Source: Candidatus Gottesmanbacteria bacterium RIFCSPLOWO2_01_FULL_42_22
GTDB lineage: Bacteria; Patescibacteriota; Microgenomatia; 2-02-FULL-39-11
Direction of reading: 5' to 3'
Assembly (NCBI GenBank): GCA_001779315.1
Contig: MFJU01000022.1
Location: forward strand, 1-50,550
DNA length: 50,550 nt
The notes beneath the pieces are model-generated. The model did not search any database. It saw only the letters and a program-made list of their open reading frames with translations, and had not been told where the DNA came from. Of the stretch, positions 1 through 8,572 are shown in pieces. How positions within the stretch are numbered: the stretch's first letter is position 1; every line of letters starts with the position of its first letter. A program made the position numbers and the translations under genes.

Positions 1-852
1 AGTAGCAATGGTATCAATCAGAACCGACACTTCGTCGCCTTCTCTTTCCTTAGAGATGCGGTCTTCGACTAATTTTTCAATTTCTTTATGATAGTCTTTT
101 TTGATGGTGTTTTTGATTTTTTCGATATTTTCGTTCGGGGACACAATAATTTTATCTTTACCGACTTCTGATTTTAATTCGTTAATTACTTTTATTATTT
201 TCTTGATTTCAGCCTGGGCAAAAGTAATGCCCTCAAACATATTTTCTTCACTGATTTCATTGGCTCCCGATTCAATCATGACAGTTTTATCAGGTGAGCC
301 GGAAACAACAAGATCCATTTCGGAAAATTCCATTTCTTTTTCACCGGGATTGACAAAAAAGCCTTTGTGGCCGTTTTCTGTCGGAACATAACCTATGCGG
401 ACTGCTGCAATCGGACCGTCCCAAGGAAGAGGGGAAATGGCCAGAGCAGCGCTTGTGGCTATAATTCCCAGCATGTCCGGTTCATTTTGGCCGTCCACAG
501 ACAGGACGGTAATAATCACCTGAACGTCATGATGGTAATTGGTATCGAAAAGAGGCCTGATGGATCTGTCTATCAGTCTGGCTCTTAAAATGGCATCATC
601 GGAAGGCCGGCCTTCACGTTTAACCCAACGGCTGCCTTTTATTCTGCCTCCGGCATATAATCTTTCTACGTATTCAACTGAAAGAGGGAAATAATCCAGA
701 TTGGATTCGCGGGCCGATGCAACCACTGTCGCTATAACCATGGTATCGCCGTAACGCGCCAAAACAGCTGCCGTTGCCTGTTGGGCGAAGCGACCGACTT
801 CCAAAGTTAGCGGACGGCCGCCGATTTCTATTGATTTTGAAGTGATTTTCAT
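1..852 (-). CDS. pnp: polyribonucleotide nucleotidyltransferase (PNPase), N-terminal part, runs off the window edge
   Basis: Manual translation of the minus strand from ATG at 852: MKITSKSIEIGGRPLTLEVGRFAQQATAAVLARYGDTMVIATVV...; RNase PH-like domain; next to rpsO. Not in the ORF track because it is open at the edge. Confidence 0.95.
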   Translation of the reverse strand, partial: MKITSKSIEIGGRPLTLEVGRFAQQATAAVLARYGDTMVIATVVASARESNLDYFPLSVEYVERLYAGGRIKGSRWVKREGRPSDDAILRARLIDRSIRPLFDTNYHHDVQVIITVLSVDGQNEPDMLGIIATSAALAISPLPWDGPIAAVRIGYVPTENGHKGFFVNPGEKEMEFSEMDLVVSGSPDKTVMIESGANEISEENMFEGITFAQAEIKKIIKVINELKSEVGKDKIIVSPNENIEKIKNTIKKDYHKEIEKLVEDRISKEREGDEVSVLIDTIAT

Positions 853-896
853 TATTTATTTTTTTTAAAGATTGACAAGGGGAGATAACGGATATT

Positions 897-1166
897 TTAT
901 TTTGATAATTCGAGTTTTTTAATGATCTCCTTGTACCTGTCGTTCGCTTTACCGGAAAGATAAGTCAATAGCCGTCTCCTTTTTGATATCATCCCTAATA
1001 AACCGCGTCTGGAATGGTTGTCTTTAGGATTGCCTTTCAGGTGGCCGACCAGTTTATCGATCTTATGTGACAATAATGCGATTTGCACTTCCGGACTGCC
1101 GGTATCACCCTGTTTAGTGGCGAATTCGCCGATAATTTTCTTTTTGTCGTCAAGAGGTAAGGCCAT
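897..1166 (-). CDS. rpsO: 30S ribosomal protein S15
   Basis: 89 aa, FATKQGDTGSPEVQIALLSHKIDKLVGHLKGNPKDNHSRRGLLGMISKRRRLLTYL. Confidence 0.98.
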   Translation of the reverse strand: MALPLDDKKKIIGEFATKQGDTGSPEVQIALLSHKIDKLVGHLKGNPKDNHSRRGLLGMISKRRRLLTYLSGKANDRYKEIIKKLELSK

Positions 1167-1231
1167 TAATAAAATTCATCCGCCCGAAATTATTTGGCGG
1201 AGAAATGAGATAAATCGTTGTTAGTTTGGGC

Positions 1232-1260
1232 ATTATACCTTGTATTTATAAAATTTTCAA
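1232..1260 (-). promoter_or_regulatory. predicted sigma70-type promoter for rpsO-pnp (TTGAAA-N17-TATAAT)
   Basis: Minus strand reads TTGAAA attttataaatacaagg TATAAT, upstream of rpsO. Confidence 0.7.
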
Positions 1261-1270
1261 TAAGAAGTTT

Positions 1271-2308
1271 TTAAAGAAGCGTTGAGCCTTTATATATTTT
1301 AGGCTTTAACCAATCAGGGGGTGTTTCCGGAGGGGAGCCGGATTCCCTGGTTGAGGGTGTCTGACCGGCAACCTGTTTTTGCTGGGTTTGCGGTCCCTTT
1401 GACAGGAAAGGTTGAGAAGGTTGTTGAGGATTGGATTGTGGCGGTTGTGGTGATTGCGGTTGTCTGACAAAAGGACGCGGACTCTTGGAGAAAGTGAAAG
1501 GTTTTTGAGAAGGTGTCTGCTGCGGGAATTGAGGCAGATTTTGAGCTATTTTTGTTCTGGGTTGCTTGTTTCTGGCCCCGTTTTTCAAGAGCAAAGCGGC
1601 TGTTTCAAAGGTGGAAGCAGATACCCGGGCAGATGAATAGTTGTCGGTTTTATCAGTAAGACCGGCCAGAAGATTGGTAGCAATATCCGGTTCCATAGAC
1701 AATCCCATATCACTAATGAGCGAAGCAGTCAGCTCCGAGATCGAAGAGGCTGATTCATCGATAAGATTTATTTTTCCGAAATTCTGATTGCTTGTTTCTA
1801 TGTCTATATTGATGAGCGGTTTTTCCTGAAACAAGTTTTGATTTGCATTAAAGAGGTTGGAAGCATCGTCCAATTTATTGACTCCGATGGTCATTATGGC
1901 ATCTGTTGAACCGCCGCTGTATTTGTATTGCATCATTTCAGGGGTAATGGCCGGATATCCTTCCCTGGGTTCGATGACTAAATTGAACGTATCGTTTTCA
2001 ATGTTATAACTGACTTTTTCGATTGATCCTTCCTGATAAGGAAAGGATATAATTAAATTCCTGCCGTTATCGCTGCCTATAGTTTTGCCGATTTTATCAA
2101 CAGCGATAAGTTCGTTATATCCGACAGTCATTTCTGTGGGTGAAACCACCGATATTTGTTTGCCGGCTGCTGACAGCGACAAGTAGAAAGACAAGGCCGA
2201 AGCTACCGCATCATATGATGGGTTTTGCCCAAGTACGATCAGGATGGATTTGGCATTTTCCAGAATGGTTCTGGTTTGATTGATGTTATCCCGGTTAAGA
2301 TTGGCCAT
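1271..2308 (-). CDS. NrnA/DHH phosphoesterase-like protein, apparently catalytically degenerate, with P/Q-rich C-terminal tail
   Basis: NrnA-like N-terminal fold (ILIVLGQNPSYDAVASALSFYLSL; INIDIETSNQNFGKINLIDESASSISEL); position between infB and rpsO. Start taken at MANLNRDN (2308). Confidence 0.7.
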   Translation of the reverse strand: MANLNRDNINQTRTILENAKSILIVLGQNPSYDAVASALSFYLSLSAAGKQISVVSPTEMTVGYNELIAVDKIGKTIGSDNGRNLIISFPYQEGSIEKVSYNIENDTFNLVIEPREGYPAITPEMMQYKYSGGSTDAIMTIGVNKLDDASNLFNANQNLFQEKPLINIDIETSNQNFGKINLIDESASSISELTASLISDMGLSMEPDIATNLLAGLTDKTDNYSSARVSASTFETAALLLKNGARNKQPRTKIAQNLPQFPQQTPSQKPFTFSKSPRPFVRQPQSPQPPQSNPQQPSQPFLSKGPQTQQKQVAGQTPSTRESGSPPETPPDWLKPKIYKGSTLL

Positions 2309-2351
2309 AATTTTTAGACTTTTAAAAAGACCCCTGATTATTGGGGTCAAA

Positions 2352-3845
2352 TTAGCCTATAGATATTATACTATCACCTGTCAAGACAGCCATGTTGCCG
2401 GAAAGTCCGATACCGATTTCTGTGCCTGTTTCTGCTTTAGTGATATCGGTTTTCTGCTGTTTCAGTGATTTAATTTTTATCCTGCCGATCTCTTCGTCAT
2501 TACGGGTAACCTTTATTTGATCCCCTTTAGCGATTCTTCCGGATGTTACTTTGGCTCCTAAAACCGTCTCTCCTTTAATATTAAAAACTGCTAGGACTTT
2601 AGCTGTACCGAAAACTTCAACCAAATCACCTTTTCTTAAAGCTTCAATGACTTCATCCAATTCATCTAAAAGCTCATAAATTATATTGTAAGTTTTGATA
2701 AGGACTTTTTCCGATTGGGCTAATTTAAGGACTCTGGTATCAACTTTCAGAGAAAAACCGATAATCAAGGCCTTTGTGGTTTTGGCCAGCAAAACATCCG
2801 ATTCGGAAATATTGCCAACAGCTGAGGAGATTGTTTCAACTTTGTTGCCGACTGCGGAAGTGATAGCTTCTAAAGTTCCGGCAGTATCAGCTCTCAAAAT
2901 GATCCTGATGTGTTGTTCTTCCAACGCATCCTCGCCTTCGGGGGGAATAATATTTCTCTTTTCGGGAAATGTAAGCACTTTGGCAGGAGAAGTCATGATT
3001 TCCGTTTCTGATTTGAGGTAAACTTTGCTACCGATTTTAGGCAATACTTTCCAGCCTAAGACTTCAGCCGGATCACCGCCGGTAACCGATGTTAAAGGAT
3101 GACCCTGCCAGTTGATTAGAGCCCGGATTCTGAAAACCTGATTTTCGTAAACTACATCATCAGCTACGCTTATAGATCCGCTTCTGACTATTATGGTGGC
3201 TGTAATTCCTTTATTTTTTGAGAGTAGAGATTCAATGACAACCGCTTCAAAATTATTTTCGGTTTGTTTGACCATGAATAGCTCGTTTAATAACAAAATC
3301 ATTTCCAAAAGCTTATCAATACCCGTGCCATCTTTGGCGGAAACCCCGACCATGGGTGTTTCTCCGCCGTATTCCTCTAAATTAACTCCTTTTTTTGACA
3401 GCTGTTTTTTAACTATTTCCTGATTAATATTGGGCAAATCAATTTTATTTAAAGCAACGATAAAAGGAATTTTAGCTTTTTTAATATGTTCTATTGATTC
3501 GATGGTTTGAGGTTTTACCCCGTCATTAGCAGCAACGACAAGAATGGCAATATCGGCAACTGTGGCTCCCCGGCTTCTCATTTCCGCAAAGGCCTGGTGA
3601 CCGGGAGTATCTATAAAAGTAATTTTATTAGGATAGTTTGGCTGTTTTAAAAGGGTTTTTGGAACATCTATTTGGTAAGCACCGATATGCTGGGTAATTC
3701 CTCCATGCTCCCGGTTTGCTATATTAGTTTTTCTGATAGTATCAAGGAGAGTCGTCTTTCCGTGGTCAACATGGCCTAAGACAGCTACAACAGGAGGCTT
3801 GGTTATCACAGAGTTTTGAACTTCGACTTTTTTGTTTTTGGCCAT
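2352..3845 (-). CDS. infB: translation initiation factor IF-2 (short form)
   Basis: [40 protein letters not shown]. Confidence 0.97.
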   Translation of the reverse strand: MAKNKKVEVQNSVITKPPVVAVLGHVDHGKTTLLDTIRKTNIANREHGGITQHIGAYQIDVPKTLLKQPNYPNKITFIDTPGHQAFAEMRSRGATVADIAILVVAANDGVKPQTIESIEHIKKAKIPFIVALNKIDLPNINQEIVKKQLSKKGVNLEEYGGETPMVGVSAKDGTGIDKLLEMILLLNELFMVKQTENNFEAVVIESLLSKNKGITATIIVRSGSISVADDVVYENQVFRIRALINWQGHPLTSVTGGDPAEVLGWKVLPKIGSKVYLKSETEIMTSPAKVLTFPEKRNIIPPEGEDALEEQHIRIILRADTAGTLEAITSAVGNKVETISSAVGNISESDVLLAKTTKALIIGFSLKVDTRVLKLAQSEKVLIKTYNIIYELLDELDEVIEALRKGDLVEVFGTAKVLAVFNIKGETVLGAKVTSGRIAKGDQIKVTRNDEEIGRIKIKSLKQQKTDITKAETGTEIGIGLSGNMAVLTGDSIISIG

Positions 3846-3872
3846 AATATTTGTACCGGAAAACTAACTTAT

Positions 3873-4943
3873 TCATGATCCGGAGGTTTTCTCAGTCTTC
3901 TCGGTATCTTCTTTTTTCTCGGTTGATTCAGCTTTTTCCTTTTTTTCCACAGTTTTTTTCACAGTTTTTTCTTCTGTCTTGACTGCAGATTTTCCGGACT
4001 TAGATTTAATATCAATTTTGTAATCGGTGAGTTTTGCGGCTAAGCGTACATTCTGACCGTCCTTACCGATAGCCAATGAAAGCTGGTCTTCTGGTACCAT
4101 CGCTTCGGCAGTTTTTTTCTTTTGGTTTAAGATGATATCGATATCTTTTGCCGGAGCTAAAGCTTGGGTTATAAATATTTTAGAATCATCACTCCACTGG
4201 ATAATATCAACCTTTTCCATCCCTCCCAGCTCATTAATGACAGCCTGGACCCTGACGCCTTTTTGTCCGACACAACTGCCTACGGGATCAACACCAGATT
4301 GTGTAGAGGCTACTGCGATTTTGGTACGATTACCGGCTTCCCTGGCAATAATTTTCAAAACAACTGCGCCGTTATTTACTTCGGGTACTTCGCGTTTAAA
4401 AAGCGCAGAAACTAATCCTTTCGAGGCGCGGGAAACGATTATTTCATTTCCACGCATGGTTTGTCTTATAGTTTCAATATAAAAGGTCAATCTTTGGTTA
4501 AGCCGGTATTTTTCGTTGGGTATTTGTTCTTGAGGTGGCATGACTCCTTCAGCCCTGCCGATATCGACAATGATATTAGGACCGTCAAATCTGAGAATCA
4601 TACCGTTTACAATCGTGCCTACTTTGGTTGTGTAATCTGCAATGATGGCCTTTTTTTCCGCTTCTCTGATCCTTTGGAGGATTACCTGTTTGGCTGTCTG
4701 AGCGGCAATTCTGCCGAAACCGGCAGGTGTTATATCCTTTTTATCTTTAAAAACTTTAGCCTCTCCAGATTGGGGGTCGATAGTTATTTCCAACTCTTCA
4801 ATTTCTTCTGTTCCATAATCCTTGCGGTAAGCTGCCAAAATAGCAGCTTTAATAGTATCAAGAACGATATCAGGATCAATGCCCCTTTCGGTGGCTACCT
4901 GATTTAAAGCTAATGCAAATTCACTTCTGACTATTGCCGGCAT
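3873..4943 (-). CDS. nusA: transcription termination/antitermination protein NusA
   Basis: S1/KH region: SCVGQKGVRVQAVINELGGMEKVDIIQW; K/E-rich C-terminal tail. Confidence 0.96.
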   Translation of the reverse strand: MPAIVRSEFALALNQVATERGIDPDIVLDTIKAAILAAYRKDYGTEEIEELEITIDPQSGEAKVFKDKKDITPAGFGRIAAQTAKQVILQRIREAEKKAIIADYTTKVGTIVNGMILRFDGPNIIVDIGRAEGVMPPQEQIPNEKYRLNQRLTFYIETIRQTMRGNEIIVSRASKGLVSALFKREVPEVNNGAVVLKIIAREAGNRTKIAVASTQSGVDPVGSCVGQKGVRVQAVINELGGMEKVDIIQWSDDSKIFITQALAPAKDIDIILNQKKKTAEAMVPEDQLSLAIGKDGQNVRLAAKLTDYKIDIKSKSGKSAVKTEEKTVKKTVEKKEKAESTEKKEDTEKTEKTSGS

Positions 4944-5077
4944 TATATAAACTCCCTCTATATAAAAATTGGTGGGTATTTCCCACCACTTGAAATTCTT
5001 ACCGATTTAGATGCTATCATAAATATAGGTACGATGCAACCCTACGACCCTACATTTATAATGTATATATTAGTCTC

Positions 5078-5105
5078 TTGACATCAGTAATTTCTCTGTT
5101 AAAAT
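5078..5105 (+). promoter_or_regulatory. predicted promoter for rpoBC (TTGACA-N16-TAAAAT)
   Basis: TTGACA at 5078-5083, TAAAAT at 5100-5105; ATG of rpoB at 5186. Confidence 0.65.
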
Positions 5106-5185
5106 AAATATAAATTCGCGAGACAAGAGGCGTACAGCTGTCAAAGTACGCTTATTTTGTTGTTTTTGCATCTTCCAAATTCCCG

Positions 5186-8100
5186 ATGCCAAAATCTAAA
5201 ACTGAATCCCGGAAACATGAATTGCCCAAACGACTTTATTGGGGACAAGAAACCACTAATCTACCTGAACTGGATTTAACTAGAGTCCAAAAAGAATCAT
5301 ATAATTGGTTTATTGAAAGAGGATTGTCAGAACTTCTGCAGGAGATTTCACCAGTTGAGGATTTTACCGGAAAAAATTGGAGTTTGACTTTTGGCAAGTA
5401 TTATTTTGATAAACCTCGTTATTCTCCGGATGAATGTCTTCAAAAAGGATTAACTTATGATTCTCCCTTAAAAGCGGAAACCACTCTATTAAATAAGCAA
5501 ACCGGCAAAGAAATCAGACAGGGTGTTTTTTTGGGTGATATTCCGTCAATGACTGATAACGGAACTTTCATCATTAATGGTGTTGAGCGTTGTATTGTCA
5601 GTCAAATTGTCAGATCTCCAGGTGTATATTTTACCGGAGATACTGATCCTAATACGGGTAAAATGCTGTATTTAGCCGAAGTACGACCATTGTTTGGTTC
5701 ATGGTTGGATTTTTCCATTTCCAGAAATGATGTCATGCTGGTTAGGATTGACCGCCGAAGAAAATATGCTGCTACCACTCTTCTTCGAGCTATTGGCATT
5801 TCATCAGATGAAGAGTTATTAAGGCTTTTTGCAGATGTTGATCCTGAAAACACATATATTTCCAATACACTTCTTAAAGATCCCACCAAAACCCAGGAGG
5901 AAGCAGTCATCGAGATTTACCGGAAAATGAGACCGGGAGAACCAACTGTTTTGGATAATGCCCAAGAACTTTTTAAAAACCTCTTTTTCAATACCCGCCG
6001 ATACAGTTTAGGATCAGTTGGTAGATATAAAATCAATAAAAAACTTAAACTAAACATAGAAAACAAATCTGATAATTGGATATTAACCAAAGACGATATT
6101 ATTGGCATAATTAAATATTTAATTGGATTGACTAAAGGCAAAGGTGATGTTGATGACATTGACCATTTAGGTAATAGAAGGATAAGAAGAGTAGGAGAAC
6201 TAGTTGCTAATAGTGCTTTTAAAATAGGTTTGATGAGACTGGAAAGGTCAATTAAAGAAAGGATGAGTTTGGCTCAAACCCAAATGGAAATTACCCCAAG
6301 CCAAATAGTCAATGCCAGACCTATAATTGCTACAATCAATGATTTTTTCAGGACCAGCCAGCTGTCAACCATTCTTGATCAGACAAATCCATTATCCGAA
6401 ATAGATAATCTAAGAAGACTTACTGTTATGGGAGTCGGAGGTATCTCTCGGGAAAGAGCCTCTTTCTCTATCCGTGATATCAATTCTAGTCAATATTCCC
6501 GAATTTGTCCTGTTCGCAGTCCCGAGGGTCCCAATATCGGTTTAGTTACCTATATATCATTATATGCCAAAGTAAATGAATATGGTTTCTTGGAAGCTCC
6601 ATATCGTGAAGTAGAATTTGATAATAAATACAATAAACCTAGAGTTACGGAGAAAATTGTTTATTTGACAGCTGATGACGAGCAGGAATTTTATATCACC
6701 CATGCTAGTGTTCAAATGGATAGCAAAAAATATATTTCTGAAGAGAGAGTGGCGGCACGTTATAAAGGTGACTTTCTAGAAACAGATGCTAAGAATATCC
6801 GTTATATTGATGTGGTACCAAGGCAAGTGGTAGGAATTGCTGCCTCGTTAGTGCCATTCATCGCCCATGATGAAGCTAATAGAGCATTGATGGGCACCCA
6901 TATGCAGTGTCAGGCTGTGCCACTTGTTAAACCAGATTCGCCGGTTGTCGGAACTGGTATGGAATCAGTTGTCCCAAAAGCATTGGGTAGAACTTTAACA
7001 GCCCCTGAAAATGCGAAAGTTACTTATGTCGATGCGCAGAGGTTGACTCTTAAGGGTGTATCTGGCAAAGAATATAATTTTGAAATTGAGAAATTCAAGA
7101 GAACCAGTCAGAATACCTGTTTTTCCCAGAATCCACTCGTGTCTCTAGGAAATACCGTTGTTAAAAACCAGCCTATTATTGACGGTCCAGCTTGTGAAGG
7201 CGGGGAATTAGCCTTAGGGCAGAATTTAGTTATAGCTTATGCTTCTTTTGATGGAATGGGTTACGAGGATGCTATTGTCATTTCAGATCGCTTAGTCAGG
7301 GAAGATATTTTTACGTCGATTTCGATAGAAGAATATGAGACTGAAGTAGTTGATACTAAACTCGGTCCGGAGGAAACAACCCGGGATATTCCTAATGTGG
7401 GTGAAGAAGCACTTGCCAATCTTGACGAAAAAGGTATTGTAATTATTGGTGCCGAAGTAGGCCCGAATGATATATTAGTTGGCAAAATCGCCCCTAAAGG
7501 TGAAACTGAACTTACAGCTGAAGAGAGGTTATTAAGAGCTATTTTCGGTGAAAAAGCCCGGGAAGTCAGAGATACATCATTGAGGATGCCCCATGGGGAA
7601 AAAGGTGTGGTAATTGATGTTAAAATTCTTGATCGGGAAAAAGGTGACGAACTCCATCCCGGAACTATAAGGAAAATTATTGTCAAAGTCGCTCAAGTCA
7701 GAAAAGTAGTTGTCGGAGATAAGTTAGCCGGAAGACATGGTAATAAAGGAGTCATTTCGAAAATCGTGCCTGCTTCCGATATGCCATATTTGCCAGATGG
7801 TGCTCCTGTTGACGTCATTATTTCTCCGTTGTCTGTTTTATCAAGGATGAATTTAGGTCAACTTTTAGAAGCGCATTTAGGATGGGCAGCCCAAAAAGGA
7901 AGATATAAAGTGGCTGTACCTGTTTTTGAACCAATAAAGGAAGAGAGAATTGTATCAGAGCTGAAGAAAAACAATCTTCCTGTTGATGGAAAATCAATTC
8001 TTTTTGACGGGAGGACCGGAGAAGCTTACAAAGAACCTGTTGTTGTCGGTATTGGTTACATTATGAAACTGATTCATATGGTGGAAGACAAAACCCATGC

Positions 8101-8572
8101 CCGCTCTACGGGTCCATATTCTTTAGTTACACAGCAGCCATTGGGAGGTAAAGCTCAAATGGGTGGACAGCGTTTGGGTGAAATGGAAGTTTGGGCATTG
8201 GAAGCTCATCGCGCTGCTTATTCGCTTCAGGAAATGCTGACAATTAAATCAGATGATGTTGTTGGGAGAGCTCGTGCCTTCGAAGCGATTGTCAAAGGAA
8301 CCGATATTCCCGCTTCGACTATCCCTGAATCATTTAAAGTTTTAGTTAAAGAATTACAAGCGTTAGGTTTAAATGTTATACCAACAGGTATTGTGACTTA
8401 TGCCAAAAAAACTACCGGAATTCAAACAATAGATGAAAATCAGGAACAGGTGGAAAAGCAGGCAGGGGAATTAGCAAAAGCATCCGGAGAAGAAATAGCC
8501 TCTAAAGAAGAGAAAGGCATGACGGTGGTAAATGAAGGCAATGGAAAAGTTAGTAAGGAGGAAAACGCATAA
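5186..8572 (+). CDS. rpoB: DNA-directed RNA polymerase subunit beta
   Basis: 1128 aa; SRICPVRSPEGPNIGL, GRHGNKGVISKI, TGPYSLVTQQPLGGKAQMGGQRLGEMEVWALEA. Confidence 0.99.
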   Translation: MPKSKTESRKHELPKRLYWGQETTNLPELDLTRVQKESYNWFIERGLSELLQEISPVEDFTGKNWSLTFGKYYFDKPRYSPDECLQKGLTYDSPLKAETTLLNKQTGKEIRQGVFLGDIPSMTDNGTFIINGVERCIVSQIVRSPGVYFTGDTDPNTGKMLYLAEVRPLFGSWLDFSISRNDVMLVRIDRRRKYAATTLLRAIGISSDEELLRLFADVDPENTYISNTLLKDPTKTQEEAVIEIYRKMRPGEPTVLDNAQELFKNLFFNTRRYSLGSVGRYKINKKLKLNIENKSDNWILTKDDIIGIIKYLIGLTKGKGDVDDIDHLGNRRIRRVGELVANSAFKIGLMRLERSIKERMSLAQTQMEITPSQIVNARPIIATINDFFRTSQLSTILDQTNPLSEIDNLRRLTVMGVGGISRERASFSIRDINSSQYSRICPVRSPEGPNIGLVTYISLYAKVNEYGFLEAPYREVEFDNKYNKPRVTEKIVYLTADDEQEFYITHASVQMDSKKYISEERVAARYKGDFLETDAKNIRYIDVVPRQVVGIAASLVPFIAHDEANRALMGTHMQCQAVPLVKPDSPVVGTGMESVVPKALGRTLTAPENAKVTYVDAQRLTLKGVSGKEYNFEIEKFKRTSQNTCFSQNPLVSLGNTVVKNQPIIDGPACEGGELALGQNLVIAYASFDGMGYEDAIVISDRLVREDIFTSISIEEYETEVVDTKLGPEETTRDIPNVGEEALANLDEKGIVIIGAEVGPNDILVGKIAPKGETELTAEERLLRAIFGEKAREVRDTSLRMPHGEKGVVIDVKILDREKGDELHPGTIRKIIVKVAQVRKVVVGDKLAGRHGNKGVISKIVPASDMPYLPDGAPVDVIISPLSVLSRMNLGQLLEAHLGWAAQKGRYKVAVPVFEPIKEERIVSELKKNNLPVDGKSILFDGRTGEAYKEPVVVGIGYIMKLIHMVEDKTHARSTGPYSLVTQQPLGGKAQMGGQRLGEMEVWALEAHRAAYSLQEMLTIKSDDVVGRARAFEAIVKGTDIPASTIPESFKVLVKELQALGLNVIPTGIVTYAKKTTGIQTIDENQEQVEKQAGELAKASGEEIASKEEKGMTVVNEGNGKVSKEENA

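Noticed and set aside
5186-8572. rpoB looked slightly more AT-rich in style than rpoC, hinting at transfer
   Set aside because: Impression only; not quantified, and both genes overlap by one nucleotide in a conserved order.
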